Shown here piece after piece: positions 46,615 through 56,765 of a DNA stretch of 64,000 nt; positions within the stretch are counted from its first letter, which is position 1; every line of letters starts with the position of its first letter. The translations under genes were made by a program, and so were the position numbers. The stretch is taken from contig CP060757.1 in the NCBI GenBank assembly GCA_023205875.1, forward strand, positions 1,240,001 through 1,304,000, in the 5' to 3' direction. The notes under the pieces were generated by a model. It worked only from the letters and a program-made list of their open reading frames with translations, did no database searches and had not been told where the DNA came from. The stretch comes from Chloropicon primus. Its lineage: Eukaryota; Chlorophyta; Chloropicophyceae; Chloropicales; Chloropicaceae.

Positions 46615-48156
46615 ATGACCTCGATACACGCCATAAGCGAGGACCTCAGGCCTGCACCGAATGAGTCCCTGCAGAAGAACCCAAACACTCTTGCGGTGCT
46701 GAAACCCTTGTCGAGGGATCTCCCTCCGATACAAGAGACGAGGAGGAGGACGGAGGCGGAGACGACACGAGTCGAGGTCAAAGCACAGCCCGAAAGCTCG
46801 GGGGGTGCCAGCCACACGGCGGGCGTTGCCGCAGACGAGGAGAGCGTGAGGGCGTCGGTCACGACGTTGGAGGCTCCTGTGCACATCCAGGCGCGGGCAA
46901 AGATTCGGCGAAGGATCTTGAACTCGATGGAGAAAGACCATTTCTTGTACCTGAAGCAAGCGTACCAATTCTCCGCCGCTATATCGCCCTCGAGGTTGAA
47001 CCTGGTGGAGAAGAAGGGGAAACAGAAGACGTCCAAGCTCTTCGTCCCCAAGTTGCTGGCGAACGGCCTTGGGGTTCAAAGCAAGCTGGCTGGGGACGTC
47101 ACCCCGAAGCACTTTTTGATCACGCCAATGAGGGCAAACAATATTCCTGGCCCTGGAAGGGGCATCACCAAGTTCGTGCGAGTGGCGAGATTTATGCTTC
47201 TGCACGGCAACAAGTTCATAGGAAATCAGGAGAAGGTGGAGACCTACCCTGCGCGGTTGGAGAACAGAAGGTGGAAGTTCTACGAGGAAACACTCGTCTT
47301 GAGGTACAACCCAGAGCTCGAGAACCTCAAGCTCTATGTGGAGTTCAACTTTGAGCACCAGCTCAGCAGCAACGACAAGCTTGGCCTTGGCCTCAACGAC
47401 AGAAAGGCGACTTGCCAAGTTACTGAAGGCACGGTAGCATGGTGCGTGATCCCGGTGTCGATATGCGGCCAGATCACTGAGGAGACCATCGTTCCTGTGA
47501 AGCTGATGACCGGCCCCTTGAACCAGCCCAGGAAACTGGATGACTTGAGGAACGAGCGAGCCAACCAGAGCGGCATCCGAAGGAAGATCCAAGAAAGTTG
47601 CGGGGTGACGTTGGCCGCCCAGACCACGTGCTACCCTTCCAAGCAGTCCCTCTTCACCATCAAGATCGGCCCCATGAAATTCAGCAGCGATGACTTCAGG
47701 TACCTGCCGGCCAACTACATTTCCAGCGTGAAGCTGGCGACGGTAATCACCCTGCACCAGATGATACTGCGAGACTGCCTCAAGGACATGCCATCTTTTC
47801 TGGACCAGATTCTCGATCCGGTCCTAGCGGTGTTTCCACACATTTTGGACGATCAAGCGATGAGAACGAGCTTTTTGAGCATATGGGACGTCGAGTCTGG
47901 GAAGATCGAGCAGACGAGGGAGAAGCTTTACGCTTGCTTCAGGGAGTGCGTCATGCGCTTCTGGCCACTGGTGAACACGAACGACTTGAAGGAGACCTTC
48001 AGCAACGACTTTGCCACGAGGACGCTGAGGAACGAACGAATCAAACAGTTTGTGGCAAAGAAGTCAGAGAGCACTCTCACGGTGGGGGCCCATGCTTGGT
48101 CCAACAAGCCTTTTCAGATCGGAGAGATGCGCTACTCGATTGGGGATTTCATGTAA
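46615..48156 (+). CDS. Nephrocystin-1 (NPHP1)-like protein
   Basis: 513 residues, no intron. The first ~100 residues are polar. The rest matches the C-terminal nephrocystin homology region: YPARLENRRWKFYEETLVLR, LKLYVEFNFEHQLS, AWCVIPVSICG, SLFTIKIGPMKFSSDDFRYL, ITLHQMILRDCLKD, DPVLAVFPHILDDQAMRTSF, LSIWDVESGKIEQTREKLYA and the end motif NKPFQIGEMRYSIGDFM (compare EPFDLSEQTYDFLGEM in animal NPHP1). The N-terminal coiled coil and SH3 domain of animal NPHP1 are missing (513 versus ~730 residues). NPHP1 works at the ciliary transition zone with NPHP4. Assignment rests on motif recall and should be confirmed by profile search. Confidence 0.72.
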   Translation: MTSIHAISEDLRPAPNESLQKNPNTLAVLKPLSRDLPPIQETRRRTEAETTRVEVKAQPESSGGASHTAGVAADEESVRASVTTLEAPVHIQARAKIRRRILNSMEKDHFLYLKQAYQFSAAISPSRLNLVEKKGKQKTSKLFVPKLLANGLGVQSKLAGDVTPKHFLITPMRANNIPGPGRGITKFVRVARFMLLHGNKFIGNQEKVETYPARLENRRWKFYEETLVLRYNPELENLKLYVEFNFEHQLSSNDKLGLGLNDRKATCQVTEGTVAWCVIPVSICGQITEETIVPVKLMTGPLNQPRKLDDLRNERANQSGIRRKIQESCGVTLAAQTTCYPSKQSLFTIKIGPMKFSSDDFRYLPANYISSVKLATVITLHQMILRDCLKDMPSFLDQILDPVLAVFPHILDDQAMRTSFLSIWDVESGKIEQTREKLYACFRECVMRFWPLVNTNDLKETFSNDFATRTLRNERIKQFVAKKSESTLTVGAHAWSNKPFQIGEMRYSIGDFM

Positions 48157-48223
48157 TTTGGTAATGCATGCGCGTGTATACGATTTTTTTACGTTTTCTA
48201 AGTTGCTGTACGGCCCTCCCTCA

Positions 48224-50488
48224 TCATCCTCTGCCCGAGGTTAGCCGCTTCAAGGCCAGCCTGTTCGAGCTGATTTCCTTGTTAAGCTTATTCAGCCTTT
48301 CTTCGATCTCCCTCTTCTGCTTTCGCTGTGCCAAAGTCCTTCCGGATGACGCGGGCATTTTCGCGTACTGGGACTCCAAGAACTGCTTCTCCATGTTCAT
48401 TTTCAGCAGCTGCCTTTCTATTTTCTGCTCGCTGTTGAAGGTCGACGATTTGTCCCCCTCGACCGCGTATGGACACGCGTGGCTTGGCCGTCGGGCGCTC
48501 TCGGCATTCGCGGCCTTGGCCTCTTGCTTGTTGATGGCGATGTCGGCTTGCTTGCGGATGATGTTTTCCTTCGCTTCATTTCTTCTTTCCAGCGCTGAGG
48601 GAGTGGGAGCGGCCTCCTCCGAGACCCTCTCGGGCCCCCTTTGCCGTGATGCGAGGCTCTCTTCTTTACTCGCTTGCAGGGGCTCTCTCTCCTCGGCCAT
48701 CGCCACGTTGAGATCTTCCTCCCCGTGATACTGCCGGTGCCCCCTGCGAATGTGGTCGTAAATATTTTCTATTGTGTCTCTGTTGGACATGCTCTTGGGG
48801 GTCAGAACCTCCCTCGGTGGCTCCTCGATGCGCGCTGCTACGGGAACCTGCACGCTTGCCGCAGGAGCTCTGTGCGCCTGGACCTCGAAATCGAAATCGC
48901 CGAGGCTGGGCCTCACGTGGGCATCATACGAGGGAATTATGCCGAGGTTGTCCCGTGGCCGGCTCACCTCCACCATCTTTTGTGGGGAGAGCAGGAGCTT
49001 TTGCTTGCTTGCCTCCAAGACCTTGACCTCTCTTGACAGCCTCGAGAGCTCTTCGTCCTGGTTCGTGAGGTCCAGCTTGAGATTGACGATGGTCGCCTGG
49101 AGGAGCTTGTTCTCTCGGACGAGATCGTCCATTTGGATCCTCTGGTTGTAGTTGGCAGTGTTGCACTCCACGATGTACGACTTCAAGCTGTCGACATCGC
49201 TCTCGGCCTTTTCGAACTTGGACTTGTACTCGACGCACGCCGCACTCGCCTCGTGCTGCACCTGGGCGTACTCCCTGACCTCCCTCATGAGCGTCTCGCA
49301 CCTGTGCCTCTCGTCCCCAATGGCCTCCTGGAGGTGGATGTTGTCGTTCCTGAGGGCCTCGAACGCGCTTTCCAGCTTGTTGTAGTCCCTTCTCTCGCCC
49401 AGCAAGTACTCAATCCTGTCCACGAGCTCATTCTTTTCTGATTTTGCCTCCTTGAGTCTCGCCTCGTATTCGTTCACAATGTTTGAAACTTCCTCGAGGG
49501 ACGACTGCTCCCTGGCCGACATCGCCGCGTTCACCTCCTTCTCGTCCATCATGTCCCTCAGCCTCAAGTACAGCTCCTCCTTGTCCTTGACGAGCCCGGC
49601 GATCGCCTCGTCCTTCTGGGCTATCACCATCTGCTGGTCCTTGATCAGGGAGAGCTCCTTCTCCCTCACGACGGGGTCGCTCTCCTTGCGTTTCAGGGAC
49701 ACCACCACCTCCTCGATGTGCTGGAGCCTGTCGTCGATCGCCTCGACCTTCGCCATCGCGGCCAGGGGGGGCGCTTCGGGCTCGGGGGCCCTCTCCAAGC
49801 CCCGCCTCGGCCAGTAGTCCTGCTCCTCCGCGACGCTCGCCTCGCGCTCGGGCTCTTGCTCGACGGGTCGGAACGCGTCTGCCTCCTCGTGGACCTCCTC
49901 GACCGCCACCAGGTGGTGGTCGTGGACGTCGTGGTCGGACTCTGGGGACCAGTCGCCGAGGCCTCGTTCCTCGGGGAGCTCCGGAGCTCCGGACCCCGCC
50001 TCCGCTTGCCTTCTCTGGAGCTGGTCCAAGGTCGCCTTCGCGACCGCATCCGGGAGCTTGGAGATCAGCTGGAGCTCGTCGCTGTCCAGGTTGTACTGCT
50101 TGAAGTTGGAAAGGATCTCTTCCTTCTCCGTGGTTATCGGGACGAGGTTCGACTCGGGACTGGGCACGAAAAGCGGGCTTCCAGACGTCACGTGGAACTC
50201 CTCGTCGTCGGGTATTGTGCTCCTGAAGTTGTCCTCCAGCACGCTTGCCTGCAGCCGCTCCTGCAGCCTCGAGTCCACCAGAAAGTTCTCCGGGGAAACG
50301 AAAGGGTTCGAGCTCCTCCTCCTGGAGAACTTTGCGGCGTCGGGCTCCTCTCGCTCTGTCTGCTGGTTGTCGTCCGCCACTAGCAAGGCCGTCGTTGTTG
50401 TCGTCGTTCTCATGTCCAGGAAGTTGTCCCCGTCTACCTCGAAGCTCTCGTCCGCGAACGGGTTCCCGAACTCGCACGGAACCTCCAT
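48224..50488 (-). CDS. Long coiled-coil protein (unknown, possibly centriolar/ciliary)
   Basis: 754 residues from the ATG at 50488. The N-terminal ~230 residues are polar and acidic with NPF-type motifs (FGNPFADESF, SSNPFVSPENF), which in other proteins bind EH domains. A continuous coiled coil covers ~245-500 (MAKVEAIDDRLQHIEEVVVS onward, with Leu heptads). A disordered linker follows. A short conserved-looking C-terminal helix reads KIERQLLKMNMEKQFLESQY, AKMPASSGRTLAQRKQKREI, EERLNKLNKEISSNRLALKR. I have an impression of similar tails in coiled-coil proteins of flagellate protists but cannot name the family. It converges on the nephrocystin-1-like gene (67 bp). Confidence 0.75.
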   Translation of the reverse strand: MEVPCEFGNPFADESFEVDGDNFLDMRTTTTTTALLVADDNQQTEREEPDAAKFSRRRSSNPFVSPENFLVDSRLQERLQASVLEDNFRSTIPDDEEFHVTSGSPLFVPSPESNLVPITTEKEEILSNFKQYNLDSDELQLISKLPDAVAKATLDQLQRRQAEAGSGAPELPEERGLGDWSPESDHDVHDHHLVAVEEVHEEADAFRPVEQEPEREASVAEEQDYWPRRGLERAPEPEAPPLAAMAKVEAIDDRLQHIEEVVVSLKRKESDPVVREKELSLIKDQQMVIAQKDEAIAGLVKDKEELYLRLRDMMDEKEVNAAMSAREQSSLEEVSNIVNEYEARLKEAKSEKNELVDRIEYLLGERRDYNKLESAFEALRNDNIHLQEAIGDERHRCETLMREVREYAQVQHEASAACVEYKSKFEKAESDVDSLKSYIVECNTANYNQRIQMDDLVRENKLLQATIVNLKLDLTNQDEELSRLSREVKVLEASKQKLLLSPQKMVEVSRPRDNLGIIPSYDAHVRPSLGDFDFEVQAHRAPAASVQVPVAARIEEPPREVLTPKSMSNRDTIENIYDHIRRGHRQYHGEEDLNVAMAEEREPLQASKEESLASRQRGPERVSEEAAPTPSALERRNEAKENIIRKQADIAINKQEAKAANAESARRPSHACPYAVEGDKSSTFNSEQKIERQLLKMNMEKQFLESQYAKMPASSGRTLAQRKQKREIEERLNKLNKEISSNRLALKRLTSGRG

Positions 50489-50986
50489 CCTGAGCAAGGC
50501 TCCACGACGAACTGGTTCTCGACCTCTTCCCCCTCCCCCTCTCCCTCGTGTCAATCTTTCGGGTGGGGTCCAAGGCTGGGGGTTCCCTCCCTCCACAATG
50601 GGCGTGGACGCACAACAACGAAGGCAACCGAGAAGACCACCGGGTTCCCTGGTCGTTCCTCGATCTTGGACTGGTTCTGACTCCAGAACTCACCTAAGAC
50701 TCGCAGGGGAGACGATCAAGATCTGTCCCCGCCTTGGTTTAAATGTCCTTGGCTTGGGAAATTTCACAAAGGAGAGAGAGAGAGAGGAGAGAGGGAGAGA
50801 GGAGAGGGAGAGGGGGACGAGGAAGCGTTTGCGTTTGGGTTTGGACGAGGACGAAAGGGGTCGGGTGGGCGGAGGTGTGTGTGTGGGGGGGAACTCTGTG
50901 GCGTCACTTTCGTGGAGAGCTGGGAGTGCTTGGAGTTCGGGTTCGGGTTCGGGAGGAGGAGGAACAGGACGGGGTCCGTGAGAAGA
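50489..50986. promoter_or_regulatory. Divergent spacer between the coiled-coil gene and the ferredoxin-like gene
   Basis: 498 bp with a long GA-rich tract at about 50773-50820 and G-rich runs near 50870-50890. No supported gene; the frame that continues into the next gene begins at a GTG in low-complexity sequence. Confidence 0.55.
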
Positions 50987-51522
50987 ATGAGGGATATGGG
51001 GAGGACGACGGAAAGCGTGAGGAGGGGGGGGGCGAGGGCGTCCGGGCCTCCTCGAGACAGGTCGAGGGTGGGGACGAAGGCGAAGAGGTGCGGGGAGTTC
51101 GGCGTGACCCTGGCGAGCAGCGGCGTCTTGAGGAAGAGGAGGAAGCCGAGCGGGGGAGGGGCCGCGAGCTCGGCGGGTCCGTCTTCGTCTTCGTCGTGGT
51201 GCCGGGAGACCGCGGAGTACTACGGGGACCCGGGCCGGGGGGGGAGCCCGTCGGTCGCGCGGGCGGCCTTTGCGGAGGAGGTGAAGGTGAGTGAAGGAGC
51301 GGACTGAAGAGAGAGAGAGAGAAGAAATCTTGGAGTCTTGCGCGTGGCTTGGCTGGCGCTGACAAACCGTGTATTCTTGCACACCGCGTCTCTGTCTCTC
51401 TCCCGTCGGCGAAACCGCGAACCGGCGCAGGAGACGTGGAGCTCATCCTCGGAGGACGACTTGGTTTCGGTCACCAAGGTGTTCACCAGGGCGGCAAAGA
51501 TAAAGGGGTCCTCGTCGTCCTC

Positions 51523-51553
<31 letters not shown>

Positions 51554-51961
51554 TCGTCCTCCTGCTCGGGCGGGAAGAAGGGCAAGAAGGGCAAGAAGCG
51601 GAGGAAGAAGGTCGAGGCGCTCCAGGCTCAGCTCCAGAGGAAGGCGAAGAAGCTGGCCACGACGACGGCGAGGGGGACGACGACCGGCACCGGCGTGGGC
51701 GTGGAGGTCTGCTACGGCCCCAAGTGCAGGAAGAAGGGCGCCGAGGAGATCTCCAGGAAGCTGGAGCAGCTCGGGAAGCTCGACCCGGACTTCGTGGTCC
51801 AGAGGTGCAGTTGCATGGGCAAGTGCGGCAAGGCCCCGAACGTGAGGGCGTATCCGGGGCTGAGCACCGGGGATGAGACCAGCCTGCTCGAGGAGAAGAC
51901 CAAGACCAAGACCAAGACCAAGACCAAGACCAAGGCGAAGAAGAAGGGTCAAGTGGTGTAG
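50987..51961 (+). CDS. Thioredoxin-like [2Fe-2S] ferredoxin-domain protein
   Basis: Two exons, 50987-51286 and 51431-51961 (intron 144 bp, GTGAGT...GCGCAG, phase 0), 276 residues. Exon 1 is Arg/Gly/Ser-rich and looks like an organellar transit peptide. Exon 2 has a pure Ser run from an (AGC)n array, a Lys/Gly block, then the domain VEVCYGPKCRKKGAEEISRK, LEQLGKLDPDFVVQRCSCMG, KCGKAPNVRAYPG. The four cysteines (C-x4-C ... C-x3-C with C before MGKCG) are the cluster ligands of thioredoxin-like [2Fe-2S] ferredoxins such as those in the NuoE/HydB-type fold. A (KT)n tail ends the protein. Role unknown, probably plastid or mitochondrial electron transfer. Confidence 0.78.
51520..51552. repeat. (AGC)n poly-Ser array within the ferredoxin-like gene
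   Basis: About ten AGC units in frame as serine, flanked by TCC/TCG serine codons, so it is a length-variable Ser tract. Confidence 0.9.
51897..51932. repeat. (ACCAAG)n array encoding a Thr-Lys tail
   Basis: Six tandem ACCAAG units in frame as (TK)n just before the stop codon of the ferredoxin-like gene. Confidence 0.9.
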
Positions 51962-52351
51962 AGGTGTACAGGGGAAGGAGGATTGACAATTGACAGTAAT
52001 ATTAAACCAACCCCCCTCCTTGCGTTGAGTTCAGTCTCTCCTCTCGTCTCCGTCTCCCTCTCCTTGACCTTTGCGCAAACACCCATTCCGCTCCTTTTGT
52101 GCGCGCGAAAAAAAAAAATCTTAATTCGCGTTTTCTATTCTCGGCCCCGTCTGGTCTTATCCATCGCAGGTCTAACGCTCCTTTTTTGTGAACGAGAGGG
52201 GGAACAACTCACAACTCAGGACCCCCCGTGCGTGTGGGAGGACGGAGGGAAAAAAGAACGGACGTCACGGCCACACAGCGACGATCGATTGATCGCCGTT
52301 GACGAGGGCGAGGGGGGCGACGATCGCATCGCGCGGCGCCGCGGTGGGAGG
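51962..52351. other. Intergenic: upstream region and leader of the AP2/ERF gene
   Basis: 390 bp; includes an A9 run at 52110-52118 and AT-richer DNA at 52110-52150, then a GC-rich leader. The AP2 frame is open through all of it, but the first ATG pair is at 52352 and 52355. Confidence 0.5.
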
Positions 52352-53632
52352 ATGATGAGCGGTTCTTCGACGCCGGAGGGGGGGAGCGGGGAAGCGGGGG
52401 CTGGAGCGGGGGAGAAGGAGGACCGACCCGTGCTGCAGCAGGGTGACCGCCAGCACGAGGCGTCCTCGGCGAGCGGCGAGCCGGCGGCGAGCGGTGCCCC
52501 GGCCCCCGCCCCGGAGGCCGAGAAGAAGAAGAAGTCTTCGCCCTCGTCCCCGTCGTCGACGACGTCGTCGGCGCCCACGAGCTACCGCGGGGTCCGCCAG
52601 CGGCCCTGGGGCAAGTGGGCCGCGGAGATCAGGGACCCGAACGCGGGGGTGAGGCGGTGGCTGGGGACCTTCGAGTCCGCGGAGGAGGCCGCGAGGGCCT
52701 ACGACGTCGCGGCGGTGGGCATCCGCGGGTCGAACGCGAAGACGAACTTCCCCAAGGAGAACTACCTCAAGGGCGGGCAGCCGGTGGGCGCCAAGGGGTT
52801 CCCCCCAGCCCCCCCGAGGAGGTCCCCCCTGACCGGGCCGTCCAAGAGGGACCAGGCCTCGCCCAAGGGGTCCAGGAAGAGGGGCGGCAAGGAGGGCGGG
52901 TCCAAGTCCGGGTCCAAGACCAAGTTCCTCGGCAAGACGAGCAGCCTGCTCGGGCGCCAGATCCAGAAGATGGGGGGCCACAAGTTGGCCGCCACGCACT
53001 ACTTGGGGGGGCTCCACGGCGTGGGTAACCCCTACGGCTTCGCCGCGGCGGGGCAGCAGGGCTACCAGGGCTGGGGCCTCCCGCACAACTCGGTGGCGGG
53101 GCTGGCGCAGCAGCAGCAGTACGCCGCGTTGGGGGCTCGCGGCGGCAACCCGGGCGGCGGACTGGGCCTCGGCAGCCCCCTGGCCGCCCAGCGAGCGGGA
53201 GAGCAAGGGCTCTCGGAGGAGGACCTGGAGATCGAGGTGGAGACCGAGATCTGGGGGGAGCCCCACCACATCGAGGAGATCTGCAGGTCCGCCGCGGTGA
53301 ACGTGTCCGTCCTCGGGACCTCGGCGGACATCGTCGAGGAGTGCAGCAAGCACCTCGAGAAGATGAGCTGGGTGGAGACGATGGACGTCATCGAGTCCAC
53401 GAACCCCCCCATCCTGTTCCAGCTGGACACGGAGGACGCCAAGGCCTCCGCGATCGACATCGTGAGGAGCAAGGAGGACGCCAACAGGAACAGCGTTGAC
53501 ATGCCGTTCGCCTTCAGCCCCTCCGGGTTGAGCCTGGGCATGAGCCCCCCTCAGCTGGTGCACTCCATGTCCCCTATCACGGCCGGCGTGTGGAAGAGCT
53601 TTCTCAACGACGTCAAGACCGTGGAGAGATAA
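52352..53632 (+). CDS. AP2/ERF transcription factor (single AP2 domain)
   Basis: 426 residues. After a Gly/Ala/Ser/Pro-rich N-terminus, one AP2 domain lies at ~78-135: [57 protein letters not shown]. The [12 protein letters not shown] and AAEIRD elements and the WLGTF strand are those of ERF-type DNA-binding domains that recognise GCC-like boxes. A basic linker ([15 protein letters not shown]-type) could be the nuclear signal, and a Gly/Gln-rich region follows. The C-terminal ~140 residues contain an ordered part ([60 protein letters not shown]) that I cannot place. No intron. Confidence 0.92.
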   Translation: MMSGSSTPEGGSGEAGAGAGEKEDRPVLQQGDRQHEASSASGEPAASGAPAPAPEAEKKKKSSPSSPSSTTSSAPTSYRGVRQRPWGKWAAEIRDPNAGVRRWLGTFESAEEAARAYDVAAVGIRGSNAKTNFPKENYLKGGQPVGAKGFPPAPPRRSPLTGPSKRDQASPKGSRKRGGKEGGSKSGSKTKFLGKTSSLLGRQIQKMGGHKLAATHYLGGLHGVGNPYGFAAAGQQGYQGWGLPHNSVAGLAQQQQYAALGARGGNPGGGLGLGSPLAAQRAGEQGLSEEDLEIEVETEIWGEPHHIEEICRSAAVNVSVLGTSADIVEECSKHLEKMSWVETMDVIESTNPPILFQLDTEDAKASAIDIVRSKEDANRNSVDMPFAFSPSGLSLGMSPPQLVHSMSPITAGVWKSFLNDVKTVER

Positions 53633-54158
53633 GGGGCGGGCGCCGCGACGGGAGGGAGAGAACGCCGAGCGGAGCGAGGTCCTCCCCGTCCAACACGTCC
53701 TTTCAAGTGTGTAAAATTCCTGTAATTTTCTTTGTGTAACACATTTCTTTAGCGCTTTTGCAGATCAGATCACCGCGGAGCTCAATGCTCGGTGCCGAGC
53801 ACGCGAGGAACTCATTCGGACCCCCAAAACCAAACTATCCCCCCGGATCTCAGGATCATCCTGGTCTCTCGTGAGAATTCTGAGCTTTCCGTGGGTGGGC
53901 TGGCTGGCCTCCTCCTGCTGCTGCTTTTCTTCGGGCACCTGCACCCCTCCCCGAGCGACCGTCCCGCCCTCGTCGTGCAATCCTTCCCCCCCCAAGGTTG
54001 AAGGCGATCGACCAGCACTCTCATCATCCACTTTTGCTGTGCTGCTTGGTCTGCTAGGTCTTGCAGGACGTGGGCGGCAAAAGAGGGAAAGGGGCGGGTT
54101 TCGGGGGGAGACGAGACGAGAGCGAGAGGAGAGCGCGAGAGGGGAGAGGGGAGAGATC
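53633..54158. other. Intergenic between AP2/ERF and TPS
   Basis: 526 bp. A perfect 7-bp inverted repeat with a 2-base spacer (53786-53792 and 53795-53801) stands alone near 53790. Purine tracts precede the TPS start codon (54095-54155). No gene recognised. Confidence 0.5.
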
Positions 54159-56642
54159 ATGGCGGGTCTCAGGGGGTCTTTTAGCAACCTTCAGGCCCTG
54201 CTGGACGGGGCCCAGCACCACTCGCCACAACTGCGTACGAAACTCCAGTCGCAACTGAGTCTCGGGAGCTCGGAGAGCCTGCAAAGCAAGGACAAGCGAA
54301 AGCCGAGGGTGATAGTCGTGTCCATGAAGCTTCCCTTGTCCATGTCGGCGAAGGAGGGGGACGGGGAGGCGGGCTGGGACTTCAAGGTGGACGAGAACGC
54401 CCTCCTCGTGCAAGCTTGCACGAGCAGTGTCCTGGACAAGGACTTCGAGGTGATACACGTGGGGTGCCTGCCGAAGGAGGTGGCTCCCGAGGAGCAGGAC
54501 GACATCTCGTCGGAGCTGATGGAGAAGTTCAACTACATGCCGGTCTTCCTCGGGGACGACTTGAAGGAGAAGTACTACAACAGCTTCTGCAAGCAGACTC
54601 TGTGGCCCCTCCTGCACTACCTGCTCCCCCTGTCGACGGCGTCCTCCGGGAGGTTCAAGCAGGACGAGTGGACGGCGTACATGAAAGCGAACAGAATATT
54701 CGTGGACAAGCTTCTCCAGTTCTTGCGCCCGGAGGAGGACTACATTTGGATCCACGACTACCACTTGCTCGTCCTTCCCGCCCTGCTGCGAAAGAGGAGC
54801 TACAAGGTGAAGGTCGGACTGTTTTTGCACTCGCCGTTCCCCTCCTCGGAGGTCTTCCGCGCCTTCCCCAAGAGGGAGGAGCTCCTGCGGTCCTTCCTGA
54901 CCGCGGACCTGGTCGGGTTCCAAAGCTTCGATTACGCCCGTCACTTTTTGTCGTGCTGCGCGAGGCAGCTCGGGGTGGAGCACGAGATGGACAGAGGAAG
55001 CATCGCCCTCAAGTACTTTGGAAGGAAGGTTTACGTGACGATCTCGCCCACGGGAGTGCAGCCGGACAAGCTCTTGGAGTGCTGCTGCTGGAACGACACG
55101 GTCTGGAGGAAGGGGGAGCTCATGAACGAGTACAAGGACAAGACCATCCTGTTGGGAATGGATGACTTGGACCCTTTCAAGGGCATCGAACTTAAGCTTC
55201 ACGCTTACGAGCACATTCTCGACATGCACCCTTACCTCCGCCAGAGCCTGGTCCTCATCCAGGTGGTGAACCCTCCGAGGTCCCACAGCAAGGAGATGGA
55301 GGCCCTCCAGCTCGAGCTGCGGGAGTGCGTGGAGAGGATCAACAACAAGTACGGATCGGACAAGCACACGCCCTTGGTTTGGCTGGACAGGTCTGTTCCG
55401 CACTACGAGAGGATCGCGCTTTACTCTATTGCGGACTGCACGATCGTGACCGCGACGCGCGACGGAATGAATCTGATGCCCTATGAGTACATCGTGTGCA
55501 GGCAGGGACCTGACGCTTCTCCGGGGGTGAGGAGATCGACTCTTGTGGTTTCAGAATTCGTGGGGTGCAGTCCTTCCCTCAGCGGAGCGCTGCGTGTGAA
55601 TCCTTGGAGCGTGGAGAGCGTGTCCGACGCCATGCTCCAGTGCATCTCCATGTCGCCGCAAGAGAGCATGCTTCGGCATGACAAGCACTGGAAGTACATC
55701 ACGAGGCACACGGCCTCTCACTGGGCGTCATCTTACCTGAATAACCTGAAGAAGGCGTGCGCCAACCACTCTTCCATGAAGTTCTATGGTCTCGGACTCG
55801 GGCTGGATTCCTTCAGGATGGTGGCCCTGGACGTCAACTTCAGGCGCCTCGACGAAGTCTCCGTCAACGAGGCGTTTAGGAATTCCCAGAGCTGCGTTTT
55901 CCTTTTGGATTACGATCAGACTCTGATGACAACGACGAGTTTTTCCAACCAGCCGAGCGAAGAGGTGCTGATGGTCCTTGGAGACTTGTGCGCCAGCACT
56001 TCGAATACCGTTGTCATCGTTTCGGGAAGGCGGGCACAGGACTTGGAGGCTTGGTTCGGTGGAGTGAAGAACTTGGGACTGATAGCAGAGCATGGCTACA
56101 AGTTCTGGCCACCGGGAGGTGACAGGTGGGAGACTCATCTTCAAGTCGAGCCCAAGTGGCACGACGTGGTTCTGCCGATTCTGGAGCATTACGTGGAGTG
56201 CACGGATGGAAGTTATCTGGAAAGGAAGGAGAGCGCTCTGGTATGGCACTACCAGGACACCGATCCTGACTATGGTAGCTGGCAAGCCAAGGAGCTGCTC
56301 GACCACTTGGACAGCGTTTTGGCAAACCTGCCAGTGGAGCCCTCCAAGGGGAATGGAATCATCGAGGTCTCCCCTCAAGGGGCAACCAAGGGGCAAGCGA
56401 TCGAAGTCGTCTTGTCCTGGACCAGGAAGGTGAGGGACGACGTGGATTTCGTGTTCTGCGTGGGCGACGACAGGAGCGACGAGGAGATGTTCAAGGCGGT
56501 TGAGCATGTTACCTACTCGCCTCATATGCCGGCAGAGGTGTTTGCTTGCACCGTCGGGGCGAAACCGAGCCAGGCTCCCTATTATTTGGATGATCCGAAC
56601 GATGTCTTGGATATCCTGCGGCAACTCTCCAAGAAGAAGTAG
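54159..56642 (+). CDS. Class II trehalose-6-phosphate synthase/phosphatase (TPS)
   Basis: 827 residues from the ATG at 54159, no intron. The GT20 glucosyltransferase domain (~45-530) has IVVSMKLPLSMS, AGWDFKVDENALLVQ, YIWIHDYHLLVLPALLRKR, FLHSPFPSSEVFRAFPKREE, TADLVGFQSFDYARHFLSCC, then ATRDGMNLMPYEYIVCRQ. The HAD phosphatase domain (~575-820) has FLLDYDQTLM (DxDxT) and VGDDRSDEEMF. The AGWxFxxDENxLLxQ wording and VSMKLP in place of VSNRLP place it with plant class II TPS proteins (TPS5-11 type), many of which have low or no synthase activity but interact with SnRK1. The phosphatase signature is intact here. Confidence 0.94.
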   Translation: MAGLRGSFSNLQALLDGAQHHSPQLRTKLQSQLSLGSSESLQSKDKRKPRVIVVSMKLPLSMSAKEGDGEAGWDFKVDENALLVQACTSSVLDKDFEVIHVGCLPKEVAPEEQDDISSELMEKFNYMPVFLGDDLKEKYYNSFCKQTLWPLLHYLLPLSTASSGRFKQDEWTAYMKANRIFVDKLLQFLRPEEDYIWIHDYHLLVLPALLRKRSYKVKVGLFLHSPFPSSEVFRAFPKREELLRSFLTADLVGFQSFDYARHFLSCCARQLGVEHEMDRGSIALKYFGRKVYVTISPTGVQPDKLLECCCWNDTVWRKGELMNEYKDKTILLGMDDLDPFKGIELKLHAYEHILDMHPYLRQSLVLIQVVNPPRSHSKEMEALQLELRECVERINNKYGSDKHTPLVWLDRSVPHYERIALYSIADCTIVTATRDGMNLMPYEYIVCRQGPDASPGVRRSTLVVSEFVGCSPSLSGALRVNPWSVESVSDAMLQCISMSPQESMLRHDKHWKYITRHTASHWASSYLNNLKKACANHSSMKFYGLGLGLDSFRMVALDVNFRRLDEVSVNEAFRNSQSCVFLLDYDQTLMTTTSFSNQPSEEVLMVLGDLCASTSNTVVIVSGRRAQDLEAWFGGVKNLGLIAEHGYKFWPPGGDRWETHLQVEPKWHDVVLPILEHYVECTDGSYLERKESALVWHYQDTDPDYGSWQAKELLDHLDSVLANLPVEPSKGNGIIEVSPQGATKGQAIEVVLSWTRKVRDDVDFVFCVGDDRSDEEMFKAVEHVTYSPHMPAEVFACTVGAKPSQAPYYLDDPNDVLDILRQLSKKK

Positions 56643-56765
56643 TAGCGAACGCTGGCTAATGTGGCGAGAGCGCGTGCGCGCGCTTGCCCTGCTTGAGAAT
56701 AAAAGAACTAATTTACTGCTGACTCAAGGCAGTCTCGGTTTTTAAATAAATTAGAAATCTCCGTC

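Noticed and set aside
53786-53801. Perfect short inverted repeat as a terminator or regulator site
   Set aside because: A single short palindrome in a nuclear spacer; no second copy or T-tract to give it meaning.
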